Shown: positions 11,301 through 21,254 of the stretch, piece by piece
How positions within the stretch are numbered: position 1 is the stretch's first letter
Layout of the letters: each line of letters opens with the position of its first letter
NCBI GenBank assembly: GCA_963700475.1
Contig: CAVOXR010000015.1
Span: 248,001 to 312,000, forward strand
Direction of reading: 5' to 3'
Origin: Prado023 sp963700475
GTDB lineage: Bacteria; Actinomycetota; Actinomycetes; S36-B12; CAIYMF01
Length of the DNA stretch: 64,000 bases
Notes under the pieces: model-generated
Database searches by the model: none
The model's input: only the letters and a program-made list of their open reading frames with translations
Told to the model about the DNA's origin: nothing
Made by a program: the position numbers and the translations under genes

Positions 11301-14300
11301 CCGGGAGGTCCTGGCCACGCTGGCCCTCCTGGAGTCCGAGCACGGGCCGGCCGCGCTGGTCGCCCCGATGTTCGACCCGCGGCGCCACGTGCTTCTCGAT
11401 TCGGCGTCCACCTGGGCGCGAGCCGACGTCGACCACCTGGTGCAGGCGGCGCTGGCCGCCGAGATCGGGCAGCACGAGATCGACCCGCTCGATGGACTGA
11501 TCGACCAGATCGCTGCCCACCGGAATGCCGATCCGCGCATCACGGCCACCCTCGAGTACCACCGCGCACGGCTGGCCCAGGCCGGTCGGCCGGGCACAGT
11601 GGCCCTCCTCGACCGAGCGTTGACCGCCGCACCCGTGGGTGTGCCGGTGCCCGAGCTCGAGAAGCTGCGCGGCGCCCTGGCGACGGGCGATCCGGCCCGT
11701 GTCCTTGCCGCAGCGGAGGCGTTGGGGAAGGCCCCGGCCGACTTCAGCGGTGAGGTCGCGCTGGTGACTGGCGCGTCGCCGAACTCGATCGCGTGGTCGT
11801 CGGTGGCGCACCTGCTGCGCGGCGGGGCGACCGTGGTCCTGGTCACCACCAGCGACACCCCGGAGCGCGTGGCTGCCTACCGCGACCTCGAGCGTCGGTA
11901 CGCGGGCCCAGGTGCCCAGCTGCACATCGTGCGGGCCAACCTGGCCTCGTTCGCCGACATCGACGCGCTCATCGAGTGGATGGTCACGCCGACGTTCGAG
12001 GACCTCGGTCCCGTCACCCGCGAGGTCAAGCCGGCCCTGTGGCCGACCCTCGTGCTGCCGTTCGCGGCGGCCCCGGCCATGGGCGAGCTGCCCGACACCG
12101 GACGGGACTCGCAGCTCACCCTGCGGCTGCTCCTGCTGGGCGTGCAGCGGCTCGTCGGCGGGTTGGCCGAGCGTGCCAGCGCCGCTCGCAGGGACCGCTT
12201 CAGCGTGATCCTCCCGATGTCGCCCAACCACGGCACGTTCGGTGGCGACGGCGCCTACGGGGATGCCAAGGCAGCCCTGGAGACCATGGCGAACAAGTGG
12301 AGCTCCGAGGGATCGCGCTGGGGTTCCCAGACGCGGATCATCTCCGCGGAGATCGGCTGGGTCCGGGGCACCGGCCTGATGGCCGCCAACGACCGGGTCG
12401 CGCGCTACGTCGAGGACGAGCTCGGAGTGGTCACCTACTCCGCCGAGCAGATGGGCGCACTGATCGCCGCACTGGCGACCGAGCCCTTCCAGGTCGAGGC
12501 CGACCGGGCCCCGCTGCGCCTGGACCTGTCCGGTGGGCTCGCCGGTCGGGCGGACCTGGGCGCGGCTCTGGCCAGTGCAGTGGCCGAACTCACGGCGGCT
12601 GCCGCGGCGGAGGGTGCTCGGGAGTCCGCGGCCGACGCGACTATCGCAGCGCTGCCCAACCTCCCGGCGATCCTGGCCAGCGCACGCGGCCCGGTGGAGG
12701 TCCCCACGGGGGACTCGCGGGCCACGGTGCGCGCCGAGGACATGATCGTCATGGTCGGCATCGCCGAGTACGGCCCCTGGGGTGGCTCGACGACTCGCTG
12801 GCAGGCCGAGGTCGGCGAGCTGGGTGCCTCCGGAGTCGTGGAGCTGGCCTGGCGCTGTGGCCTCATCGACTGGGATGCCTCGGCAGGTGGCTGGGTCGAC
12901 GTCGAGTCGGGCAGCCCGGTGGCCGAGGCGGACATCGCGGATCGCTATCGCGAGCAGGTGGAGGCGCGCGCCGGCGTGCGCCTGTTCGAGCACGACGCCG
13001 CCGTGGCCGCCAAGGGTGTCTGGGAGTTCACCGAGGTGTTCCTGGATCGTGCCCTGACCAAGGTGCTCCCGGCGGAGGCCGAGGCCCGGGCGATGGCGGC
13101 GAACGCTCCCGGCGCGCTGGTCACCCAGGTCGAGGAGGGCTGGCTGCTCACGCTCCCGGCTGGGGCCTCCGTGCGGATTCCCCGGCGCAAGCCGCTGCTG
13201 CGCTCGGCCGGTGGGCAGTTCCCGTTGGGTTCCGACCCGACCCGCCACGGGCTGGACTCCGGGATCGCGGGTTCGATGGACGCGCTCACGGCATGGAACG
13301 TCGTGATCACTGCAGAGGCCCTCGCTGACGCCGGGGTCTCCGCCGAGGAGCTGGTCAGCTCCGTGCACCCGAGCCTCGTGGGCAACACGCAGGGCAGCGG
13401 CATGGGCGGCATGAGCAGCATCTCCAAGGTGTTCATGGGCCCGCTGGCCGGACGTCAGCACGCCAACGACGTGCTCCAGGAGGCGTTGGGCAACGTGGTC
13501 TCCGCGCACGTCAACCAGGGCCTGATCGGTGGCTACGGCCCGATGGTGCACCCCGTGGCGGCGTGTGCCACCGCGGCAGTCTCGCTCGAGGAGGCGGTGG
13601 ACAAGATCGCCCTGGGCAAGGCCGAGATCATCATCGGCGGCGGCTGGGACGACCTGAGCACCGAGGGCATCACGGGGTTCGCCAACATGGCGGCCACCGC
13701 GGACAACGACGCCATGATCGAGTCCGGGCTCTACCCGCGCCAGCACAGCCGGCCCGGTGACCGCCGTCGACGTGGGTTCGTGGAGGCCCAGGGCGGTGGC
13801 AGCTTCATCATCTGCCGCGGCTCGGTGGCACTCGCGCTCGGGCTTCCGGTCCGGGCGGTCGTGGGCTACGCGGCCTCGTTCGGTGACGGCATCCACACGT
13901 CGATCCCGGCACCGGGTCTCGGTGCCCTCGGCTCCGTGCGCGGCGGCGTCGATTCGCCGCTCGGGCGCGCGCTGACCACCTTGGGGCTCACCGCCGACGA
14001 CGTGACGGTCGTGTCCAAGCACGACACGTCCACCGAGGCCAACGACCCCAATGAGGCCTTCGTCCACGAGACGATCCAGCAGGCACTGGGTCGGACGTCC
14101 GGTGCTCCACTGCGGGTCATCTCGCAGAAGTCGCTCACGGGCCACTCCAAGGGCGGCGCGGCGGCATGGCAGATGGCTGGGCTCTGCGACGTGTTCGATA
14201 CCGGCACGGTCCCGGGCAACAACAACCTGGTCAGCGCCGACCCGCGGGTGACCCCCGGCGATGCCCTGATCGTGGACTACCGGTCGCTGCACCGGGCCGA

Positions 14301-14610
14301 GCCGGTCCGTGCGGCCCTGGTCACCAGCCTCGGCTTCGGCCACGTCTCGGCCGTCGTGGCCCTGGCGCATCCGGATGTCTTCGTCGAGGCGATCCCGGCC
14401 ACCCAGCGCAGCGCCTACGTCCAACGTGCCCACGAGCGTCGGGTCTCCGGCGCCCGGGCCCGGCTCGGTGCGGCGTACGGCGGCCACGCGGTGTTCGACC
14501 GGCGCACCGACCGCAGGCTCGGCCAGGGCTCCACCTACGAGGTGCGGGCGCGGGAGGCCGGGATGCTGCTGGATCCGGCGGGCACACTGCCGGGGCTGGC
14601 CGGCGTCTGA
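5337..14610 (+). CDS. fas: Type I fatty acid synthase (one frame break near 7825)
   Basis: Multidomain cytosolic synthase making long-chain acyl-CoA. The coding sequence is split: one frame runs 5337 to about 7825 and a second continues without a true start to 14610. Removing one base near 7825 gives about 3,090 residues, close to mycobacterial Fas (about 3,070). Domains in repaired numbering: acetyltransferase with GHSAG (Ser147); FMN enoyl reductase from about 440; hot-dog dehydratase near 1230 (NPIHRSDLLARF); malonyl/palmitoyl transferase GHSVGEY (Ser1436); ACP with the pantetheine serine in LVDGASSRRNQ (Ser1801); ketoreductase VTGASPNS with Tyr2307; ketosynthase Cys2743, His2895, His2936. 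Start ATG at 5337 follows a GAGAGG. All catalytic residues are intact, so I read the break as sequence error. As deposited, the gene would not give a full protein. Confidence 0.95.
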
Positions 14611-15014
14611 TGCTGATCCGTGCCATCGGGATCGACCTGGTCGGCGTCGACTCCTTCGCCGAGCAGCTCGGGTCGGTGGGGTCGGCGTTCGCCGAGCGGA
14701 CCTTCACCGTCGGCGAGCTCCGGTCGGCTGGGGGGCACTCCGGCGCCGCCCAGCACCTGGCCGGTCGGTACGCGGCGAAGGAGGCCTTCGTCAAGGCCTT
14801 CTCCGGCGCCCGCCCCGGACGCGCCCCGGCGATCCCGGACATGGACTGGCGCCAGGTCGAAGTGGTCCCCGACGGGTGGGGGCGCCCGACCCTCGTGCTC
14901 CACGGGGAGCTGGCGGCGGCCGTCCGGGCCACCCTCGGGGAGGTCGTGGTGCACCTGTCGATCACCCACGAACCCACGATGGCCGCGGCGGTCGTGGTGC
15001 TCGAGGGGGACTAG
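14610..15014 (+). CDS. acpS: Holo-[acyl-carrier-protein] synthase
   Basis: A 134-residue 4'-phosphopantetheinyl transferase of the AcpS type. It moves phosphopantetheine from CoA to the ACP serine, here most obviously that of Fas. The N-terminal GIDLVGVDSF carries the metal-binding aspartate, and the AGRYAAKEAFVKAF block carries the second acidic residue and the CoA-contacting helix. Its ATG overlaps the fas stop by one base (TGATG at 14608-14612), so it is translationally coupled. Fas-I of bacteria lacks the built-in transferase of fungal enzymes, which explains the fixed fas-acpS pairing. Its TAG lies in the CTAG that also supplies the stop of the convergent tetR gene. Confidence 0.95.
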   Translation: MLIRAIGIDLVGVDSFAEQLGSVGSAFAERTFTVGELRSAGGHSGAAQHLAGRYAAKEAFVKAFSGARPGRAPAIPDMDWRQVEVVPDGWGRPTLVLHGELAAAVRATLGEVVVHLSITHEPTMAAAVVVLEGD

Positions 15015-15643
15015 GCGATCCTGGCCACGGCCCGAAGGTAGGCGCGCAGCATGCGCTTGAGCTCGCGCACGGTCGCTGGGTTCGGCTCCCCGTCCGAGAC
15101 CGAGAAGTGCAGCAGTGACTGCGACATCTCGACCACGACCTCGCAGATCGTCACCTGCTCGTCCAGCGTTCGACCCGGCGTGAGCAGCTGGATCATCGGC
15201 AGCAGCGTGGTGACCAGTGTCCGCGAGTGCTCGGCGGCCAGTGATCGCGTGGCGGCCGTCGAGCGCATCGCCAGCCACACCGCGCGCCGGGTCGGGTCAT
15301 CGACCCAGTGGGCCGCGACCAGGTCGATCAGGTCATTGGTCTCGGACTGCCAGTCCCCGAGTGCGAGTCTCTCGGAGCTGGCGGCCAGGTCGTCGATCAG
15401 GGCTGCGGTGTCGAGGGCGTCGAGCTCTGCGACGATGGCGAACTTGTTCGGGAAGAACTGGTACACCGACCCGACCGGGATCCCCGCACGGGTGGCGACG
15501 TCATCGATGGTGAACCCCTCGACCCCACCCTCGGCGAGGAGGTCCCGCGCCGCGGTGAGGATGGCGTCGAACCGCACGCGACCGCGGGCCTGAACCGGGC
15601 GGTGGCGGACCTGGAGGTCGGGTGCCGAGCTCTCGGCCGTCAT
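15011..15643 (-). CDS. TetR-family transcriptional regulator
   Basis: About 210 residues. The N-terminal helix-turn-helix reads TIDDVATRAGIPVGSVYQFF with the usual NKFAIVAELD after it (about residues 25-75), followed by an all-helical ligand domain. It converges on acpS, and the two stop codons share the tetranucleotide CTAG at 15011-15014. It starts inside the stop of the upstream DUF3592 gene: ATG at 15643, or GTG at 15646, in the string GTGATG. The two genes are therefore probably one operon. Its place beside fas-acpS makes a lipid-related role tempting, but TetR neighbours are unreliable guides and no operator could be assigned. I would not call it FasR from this sequence. Confidence 0.88.
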   Translation of the reverse strand: MTAESSAPDLQVRHRPVQARGRVRFDAILTAARDLLAEGGVEGFTIDDVATRAGIPVGSVYQFFPNKFAIVAELDALDTAALIDDLAASSERLALGDWQSETNDLIDLVAAHWVDDPTRRAVWLAMRSTAATRSLAAEHSRTLVTTLLPMIQLLTPGRTLDEQVTICEVVVEMSQSLLHFSVSDGEPNPATVRELKRMLRAYLRAVARIA

Positions 15644-16140
15644 CACGGGGACCCGAACGGCTGGCTCGAGGCCGGTTGGGGCTGGGCGCCCTTGTCGTGG
15701 CGGAACTCATCCCAGATCTGGTAGGTCACGAGCACTGTGCCGGCCATGATGGCCACGACCACGATCCCGATGAGGGAGTTGGCGATCAGGTGCCCGCGCT
15801 CCGGTGGTCCGGCCAGCACGAACCGTGTGGGGTCCTCTGGGTCGTAGGCCACCTCGACGGTCGCCCCCCTCGGCCAGGACGTGGCCGACACCTGTTGGGC
15901 GGCGTGCGACACAGACCTGCCGTCGCGGGCGCGGAACTCCACGACAGGGGAGAACAGCAGGCGACGCTGTGCGGTCGAGGTCATCGTGTTGTCGAGCACG
16001 GTCCCCGTGACGCGGACTCCCTCACGCCGCAGGGCTGCGTTGGAGGACTCCTGGCGCATCGCCCGTACCAACGACCAGAGCACGCCGATCAGCACCGCGG
16101 CGGCGACCAGCGCGATCGTCGCGAGTACCAGCGTGGTCAC
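15643..16140 (-). CDS. DUF3592-type membrane protein
   Basis: A 165-residue protein with a membrane segment at residues 3-27 and another near 125-147. Between them lies a soluble beta-rich segment containing VTGTVLDNTM, FSPVVEFRARDG and EVAYDPEDPTRFVL. That pattern matches the DUF3592 family, which has no known function; the central domain probably faces outward. The gene ends inside the start of the TetR gene, so the two are coupled. Start ATG at 16140. Family assignment is from the order of motifs only. Confidence 0.75.
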   Translation of the reverse strand: MTTLVLATIALVAAAVLIGVLWSLVRAMRQESSNAALRREGVRVTGTVLDNTMTSTAQRRLLFSPVVEFRARDGRSVSHAAQQVSATSWPRGATVEVAYDPEDPTRFVLAGPPERGHLIANSLIGIVVVAIMAGTVLVTYQIWDEFRHDKGAQPQPASSQPFGSP

Positions 16141-16213
16141 GTTGCGATCCTAGGGCGGAACAACGTGGCCCGCTGTCACATCGCCGTCGCGAGATCGTCG
16201 CGATTGAGTGTCG

Positions 16214-18337
16214 CTACCAGCCCAGCCAACCCTCGGGGTCGACGAACTTCCCGTCCTTCGTGACCTCGAAGTGCAGGTGCGACCCTGTCGAGTTCCCGGT
16301 CGACCCACGCTTGCCGATCTGGTCGCCGGTGGACACCTTGTCGCCCACCGAGACGCCGATGCCGGAGAGGTGGTTGTACGTGGTCTGGTAGCCGTCGCCG
16401 TGGTCGATGATGACCTGGTTGCCGTAGGCGCCCTCGTAGCCGGTGGAGACGACCTTGCCACTTGCAGCGGCAAGGATGGGAGTGCCCACCGGGCCCGCGA
16501 AGTCCAGTCCGGTGTGGATCCCGGAGGACCAGTAACCGCCTGTCTGACCGAAGCGCGCTGTGAGCCGGTAGGTGCCCTTGGCCATGGGAGCCTGGCGCGT
16601 CTCGGCCAGGCTCTGCTTGTAGACCTCGGCCTTCTCCTTGGACTGGACGTACTCGGCCTTCGTCTCCTGGGCGTCGGCCGCGCGCTTCTCCAGCGCAGCC
16701 TGCTCGTCGGCCAGGGCCTGCTCGGCGGAGCCCAGGACCTCCAGGGACTCCTCGCCGGTGGCTACAGCAGCAGCGAGGCGGTCTGCCGCTGCCTGCTCGG
16801 CGAGGGCAGCGGAGGCGACCTGCTCCTCGGTGGGGGCCCCGGGCAGCATGCCCGTCAACCCGGTTGTTGCCGTCTGGGTCTGGGCGGCATAGCCAGAGGC
16901 TTCGGCGTGGGACATCGTGGCTGCCTCGAGATCCGCCAGTGCAGCTGCTGCTGCCTCCCGGGCGGCGACGAGCTCGGCCTCGGCCTCGGCCGCCGCGTCC
17001 TCGGCCTTCTGCTTCTGGGCCTTGTCCTTCTCGTAGGCGGCCTTGTCCTCGGCAGCCTTGGCCTTGGCCTTGGCCACTTGGCTGGGGGTGGCCCCGCCCT
17101 TGGGGGGCTTCGGCGGCTTTGGCTTCTTGGGGTCCGAGGTCGACTTGTCCTCAGACTTGACCTGGGCATCGGCCGTGGCGGCAGCCTCTGTGGTGCCCGA
17201 GGGTACGGCGGCGGCTTGGGGTGCGTATGCCGTGGGCTGAGCCACGACCTGCTCGGCCTGGCCGCGAGCCCCGTCGTCGCTGGCACTGCGACCGGCAGCG
17301 GCGGCCTCCTGGATCCGTTGAGCCTCCGCGTCGTCCTCGGTGGTGGTCTCGAGAGCCGTTTCGAGGTCGGTGATGAGGGCATCCACAGGGTCGTGGTGAT
17401 CGGTCGCGGACGTGGCCGAAGCAGGTGCGGCGGCGGCCGCGGCGATCGGTGCTGCGACCATGCCCAGGGCGATGGCGGCCACTGCGCCTGCCTTGAGCAG
17501 GCCCGGTGGAGCAAGGCCGAGTCGGATCTCGTCCATCACGAGCAGGAGCGGGATCGAGGTCTCGGTGAGCAGCTTCAGCGGGATCTCCCCGGCCGCGCCC
17601 TCAGCCAGGGTTCCCCCTGCGGTGTCCTTCATGCCGATGCGGGAGAGGGACACATCGCCGAGGTCATCGATCACCAGGTCGTAGTCGTGCTGGGAGATCT
17701 GGTCGGCGACGACCCTCCACAGGTCCTTCACGGAGGCCGCGGTGATCCAGGTGGCAGTCAGCCCCTCGGCGCGGGCCCGCGCGACCGCGGCGTCGTAGAG
17801 CTCCTGCTCCCGGTTGATGACCAGGGTCTCGAGCTCATCCTCGGAGTGGGGGTTCTCGCCCGCATCGCCGATGACGAGGATGTCCAGCTGGGCGCCGGCC
17901 GTGTCCGCCACCGCAACTGCCGCGTAGGCCAGGAGCCCGGAGATGGGTCCGTCGCTGCGGTCGACGATGGCCAGGATCCGGCTGAACGGGGCCGGCTCGC
18001 CGTCGGCGAGGAACACGGCGAAGCCGGGAACCACGTCGCGGCTGTGTCGCGCCGTGGCGACCATGAGCTCGGTGAGCAGCTGCTGCGGGGCAGTGAAGTC
18101 CCGGCGAACCCCGACCCACGGCATGCCCCGTTCGGCGGCCACCTGGAGGGCCTCGGAGATGGTGGGCTCGGCGGTGGTCGAACTCTGGACGACTGCGTCG
18201 ATCTCCAGCGGGTCGGCGTTCCATGAGGTGAGCAGCACCGTTCCCGAGGAGTACCTCTGGGCGATGGTCAGCGCCGCAAGGCTGTTGGGGTCGGAATCGA
18301 GGACCACCAGCATGTCGGGCGTGCGTCGATCGGTCAC
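16214..18337 (-). CDS. UspA-like domain fused to a membrane segment, coiled coil and M23 endopeptidase
   Basis: A 707-residue protein with unusual architecture. Residues about 5-270 resemble one or two universal-stress-protein folds (DMLVVLDSDPNSLAALTIAQ; FSRILAIVDRSDGP; YDLVIDDLGD; IPLLLVMDE). A hydrophobic segment follows near 280-305, then an Ala/Glu/Lys-rich, proline-spaced coiled-coil region to about 570. The C-terminus is an M23 (LytM) peptidase with HTGLDFAGPVGTPI and the metal-binding HLHFEV. M23 enzymes cut peptidoglycan cross-bridges or regulate amidases. The Usp part would be cytoplasmic and the peptidase outside. GTG at 18337 is chosen because GGAAGGAG lies five bases upstream. 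No frame break is seen between the parts, so the fusion looks real. The membrane segment alone could serve as the signal of a stand-alone peptidase. Confidence 0.85.
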   Translation of the reverse strand: MTDRRTPDMLVVLDSDPNSLAALTIAQRYSSGTVLLTSWNADPLEIDAVVQSSTTAEPTISEALQVAAERGMPWVGVRRDFTAPQQLLTELMVATARHSRDVVPGFAVFLADGEPAPFSRILAIVDRSDGPISGLLAYAAVAVADTAGAQLDILVIGDAGENPHSEDELETLVINREQELYDAAVARARAEGLTATWITAASVKDLWRVVADQISQHDYDLVIDDLGDVSLSRIGMKDTAGGTLAEGAAGEIPLKLLTETSIPLLLVMDEIRLGLAPPGLLKAGAVAAIALGMVAAPIAAAAAAPASATSATDHHDPVDALITDLETALETTTEDDAEAQRIQEAAAAGRSASDDGARGQAEQVVAQPTAYAPQAAAVPSGTTEAAATADAQVKSEDKSTSDPKKPKPPKPPKGGATPSQVAKAKAKAAEDKAAYEKDKAQKQKAEDAAAEAEAELVAAREAAAAALADLEAATMSHAEASGYAAQTQTATTGLTGMLPGAPTEEQVASAALAEQAAADRLAAAVATGEESLEVLGSAEQALADEQAALEKRAADAQETKAEYVQSKEKAEVYKQSLAETRQAPMAKGTYRLTARFGQTGGYWSSGIHTGLDFAGPVGTPILAAASGKVVSTGYEGAYGNQVIIDHGDGYQTTYNHLSGIGVSVGDKVSTGDQIGKRGSTGNSTGSHLHFEVTKDGKFVDPEGWLGW

Positions 18338-18437
18338 CACCACTCCTTCCGGGCACAGGCCTGCGCACAGTGTGCCGCACGAGCGCCCTCGACGTCGGTC
18401 AAGATCATGTCGTTGCGGGGCCGGGTCGGCTCGGACC

Positions 18438-20292
18438 TCAGTGGAGGCCCTCCAGCCAGCCGACCGCGCGACGGCCCTCGCGACGCAACACATTCGATGC
18501 GGGCACCGGCCAGGACCAGCAGTGTTCCGGCGATGGCCAGCCCGACCCAGCGCGGCAGGTTCGAAAGGCCGCTCCAGACCTGGGCCATGGCCGCGATGGT
18601 CAGGGCGAGGGACGCAGGGATCAGGAGTCCTCCCAGGCGCATCCGGGCTCCCACCACCATGGCGATCACTGAGGCCACCAGGACCGCCCCGAGCCGGATC
18701 AGGTGACCCGTCGTTCCCAGATCGCTTGCGTCCAGGGCCCACGGGGCAACCCACGTGGCGACGGCGGAGGGGATCAGGGCCATGGCCACGGCCGGTCCGA
18801 GCCACTGAAGCGACGGGGTCGGACCGCGGCGCCGCCAGAGCAGGCCGGCAACCAGGAGGAGGGCGGCGAAGGGGAGCGTGTGGGCCTCGACCGGGTCGGG
18901 CCAGACGGTGGGAGCCAGCAGCATCGCGACGGCACCGAGCAGGGCCCCGATCCATCCTGCGACCGGGACCCACCACGCGGTCACGAACGCCATGAGGGCC
19001 ACGAGGGCGGCCAGCAGCGAGAGCTGGCTGGCGACCTGGTTCCCGTCGAGCATGTCCGCCGCCGAGTCCATCCGGGTGACTGCCCACGGGATCCACACAG
19101 CGCATGCGCCGACTGCGCTGAGCATCGGATCCTCGCGCAGCACCCACAGCACCAGACCGACGGTCAGGCCGGCCAGGGCCACCGCTGCGGCCAGCCAGAC
19201 GGGCTGCGGCTCGGTAGGCAGGGCGAGCACGAGCGCCACGGTGATGCCGGACAGCGCAGCGGCACCCATCGGCAGCAGTCGCGAGTCAGTGCCGGGGCTG
19301 TCGGCTCGCTGGTCGCGCCCGGCCCAGATCCCGACAGCCAGTGCGGTGGCAGCGGTCGTGAACACCGCACCGGGCAGGGCGTCACGGTCGAGGGCGGCGG
19401 AGGCTGTCGCCGCGGCGCTGACGAACAGTCCGAACGCGCCGACGGTCCTGAGCTCGACCTGCTCGCCAGACCAACGGCTGGTGCCCTGCGAGGCCGCCAG
19501 CATCGCCACGCTGATCAGTGCAGGTACCGCGATGGCAGCGGCGGTCCAGGCTGCGGAGTCCGTCGCGCTGGCAACAGCTGCGACCACACAGCCGGAGGCC
19601 ACGAGCAATCCGGTCCAGCCGAGCCAGCTCCATGCCCGCAGCCCGAATCGACGATGCAGCAGGAGCAGTGCGATGCCCAGTGCGCTGAACGCGATGGCCG
19701 GGTACATCGTGGGATCGGTGACCCAGCGCTCCGGGAGCAGCCCGAGCATGGGGGCGGCGATGAGGTCGACGGCGGCCAGCCCCGCAGCGACGACGGCCAG
19801 GGCCTCCGCGGTGCCTGCCAACCGGGTGCGGAGACGTATCGCCAGGGCACCCACGCCGGCGGTTGCGGCCAGCATCAGCACCACCTGCCCGATCGCACCG
19901 AGGCGGTCCCAGACGACCGCCGCGAACACGGCGCCCGCGATGACCAGCAGCAGCGCGCCGATGCCCAGGAGGATCGTCTGCGCGCTGGGCGCACCCCCCC
20001 GCGCGGGTCGGGGTGGGGTCGGGGGAGCCTGGAGGGGCTCCGTCGGCAGCGCGCCCGCGGGGGCGCCGACCTCCGGAGGGATCCAGATCGCGTAGGAGCT
20101 CTGGATCTCGGGAGCCGGGGCCGGATCGCCGGCAGCCACCCGATCGGCGAGCCAGGAGGATCTGGCTGCCAGTGAGTCGGCCTCGGCGATGTACCCCGCG
20201 TAGGCGCGGTGCCCGCAGGGGCACGTGACCATGCCGGCGTCGTCGTGTCGGGTGGGGTCGAGGTCGACGTTCCTGCACCGTGGGCATCTCAT
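18438..20292 (-). CDS. Polytopic membrane protein with N-terminal zinc ribbon, SCO7613-like (frame break near its 3' end)
   Basis: About 617 residues after repair. A zinc-ribbon-like start has Cys3, Cys6, Cys24 and Cys26, then a Pro-rich linker, then roughly eighteen membrane segments rich in Ala, Leu and Val from about residue 105. It resembles the SCO7613 C-terminal-domain membrane proteins of actinobacteria, which have no known function. As written, the frame runs on to 18334 and overlaps the M23 gene. Dropping one base near 18485-18495 instead gives the tail LRREGRRAVGWLEGLH and a stop at 18438. That is a natural charged ending and resembles the end of the paralogue at 33.6 kb. Start ATG at 20292 (MRCPRC). 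Confidence 0.8.
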
Positions 20293-20410
20293 CGTCAGCT
20301 CCCATTCCCCGGGGGAAACACCCCAATAGGGCCAATTCCCACGTTACTCCGCGCGGACGGGGGAGTGGTGGGATCGGATGCGCAATCTGGGGGAGTCGCG
20401 GCTCGACGCC

Positions 20411-20566
20411 TCAGGTGGTCTCGGTGTCGGCGCCCATGGTGCGCGGGGTCTGCAGGCTGGGCTCAGGGGGTGTGCGGGTATCCAGACCCCTGCTGTCGAC
20501 TCCCCAGAGAACGGAGGCGATGGCCAGGGCTATGAACAGCAACACCCAGATCAGGATTGTCGCCAT
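20411..20566 (-). CDS. Small single-pass membrane protein, 51 residues
   Basis: A short frame from ATG at 20566 to TGA at 20411. It begins MATILIWVLLFIALAIAS, one clear membrane span, followed by a polar, Thr/Pro-rich tail ending in GADTETT. The sequence GAAGGGCGG lies upstream of the ATG as a plausible ribosome site. It lies upstream of the SCO7613-like gene on the same strand. Function unknown. The hydrophobic start followed by a hydrophilic tail is the main reason to think it is real. Confidence 0.5.
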   Translation of the reverse strand: MATILIWVLLFIALAIASVLWGVDSRGLDTRTPPEPSLQTPRTMGADTETT

Positions 20567-20717
20567 CGTGACCGCCCTTCCGGTTCCACGGTCCCACTGC
20601 GACAGCCGAAGGGCAACTCCTCGTCGATGTCCGGGAATGGGGTCGGCCGCGATCGGTCGGTGAAGCGATCGGTCGGTAGTGTGCTGAACGCACAGTTACC
20701 GGCTCAGAGAGGTGCGC

Positions 20718-21254
20718 ATGGCTGGTGCCGATGAGTCGGGCGTGGTCATCGAGGTCCCCGAGGCGGAGTCGATCGTTGCCGATTGGCGCAGGCGGCACGA
20801 TCCGGCGGCAGGTTCCGGAGTCCCGGCACACATCACGCTCCTCTACCCGTTCATGCCACCGGGTCAGTTCACGGAGGAGTCCCTGGATCCCCTCCGCGTC
20901 ATCGCGGCCGGGACGCGGCCCTTCCGCTTCGGCCTCCGTGCGGTGGACGAGTTCCCGGGGCTGCTCTGGCTTCGCCCTGATCCCTCGTCCGCGTTCATCG
21001 CGCTGATGCGCCAGGTCTGGGCGGCCTACCCCCGCTTCCCCGCATATGGCGGCCGCTACCTGGAACCGAGCCCTCATCTCACCGTGGCCGTCGTCGATCC
21101 GGGGGCGCCGCAAGCGCGCCTGCGACGTGAGCTCGAGGTCGAGCTCGCAGGCCAGCTGCCGGTGGAGTGCACCGCGTCGGCCCTGACCATCCTGGGCAGC
21201 GACGCCCATGGTCTGTGGACCTCACGGCGGCGGCTCGAGTTCGGAGGCTCCTAG
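20718..21254 (+). CDS. 2'-5' RNA ligase-like (2H phosphoesterase) protein
   Basis: A 178-residue protein with the two HxT motifs that define the 2H superfamily: HIT at residues 38-40 (PAHITLLYPF) and HLT at 120-122 (SPHLTVAVV). They are spaced as in LigT/ThpR-like RNA ligases and cyclic phosphodiesterases. It should act on 2'-5' or cyclic phosphodiester bonds in RNA or a nucleotide; the real substrate is unknown. ATG at 20718 is preferred because AGAGAGG lies five bases upstream; an in-frame GTG at 20712 is the alternative. It ends overlapping the convergent HNH gene by four bases. Confidence 0.85.
   Translation: MAGADESGVVIEVPEAESIVADWRRRHDPAAGSGVPAHITLLYPFMPPGQFTEESLDPLRVIAAGTRPFRFGLRAVDEFPGLLWLRPDPSSAFIALMRQVWAAYPRFPAYGGRYLEPSPHLTVAVVDPGAPQARLRRELEVELAGQLPVECTASALTILGSDAHGLWTSRRRLEFGGS

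Noticed and set aside
10294..14487. A 1,397-codon open frame on the minus strand inside fas
   Set aside because: It mirrors the codon structure of fas at high GC and its protein is rich in Arg, Gly and Pro with no domain. fas accounts for the stretch fully.
15011..15643. Naming the TetR beside fas-acpS as FasR
   Set aside because: Position alone is not enough; in M. tuberculosis FasR is encoded away from fas, and no matching operator was seen.
16208..18226. A 672-codon plus-strand frame opposite the M23 peptidase gene, rich in Gly and Leu
   Set aside because: Low-complexity shadow of the Ala/Glu/Lys-rich coiled coil on the other strand; no start region or family.
18334..18437. Extended C-terminus of the SCO7613-like protein overlapping the M23 gene
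   Set aside because: The extension is Arg/Pro/Cys-rich and out of character; one base change restores a natural tail and stop at 18438.
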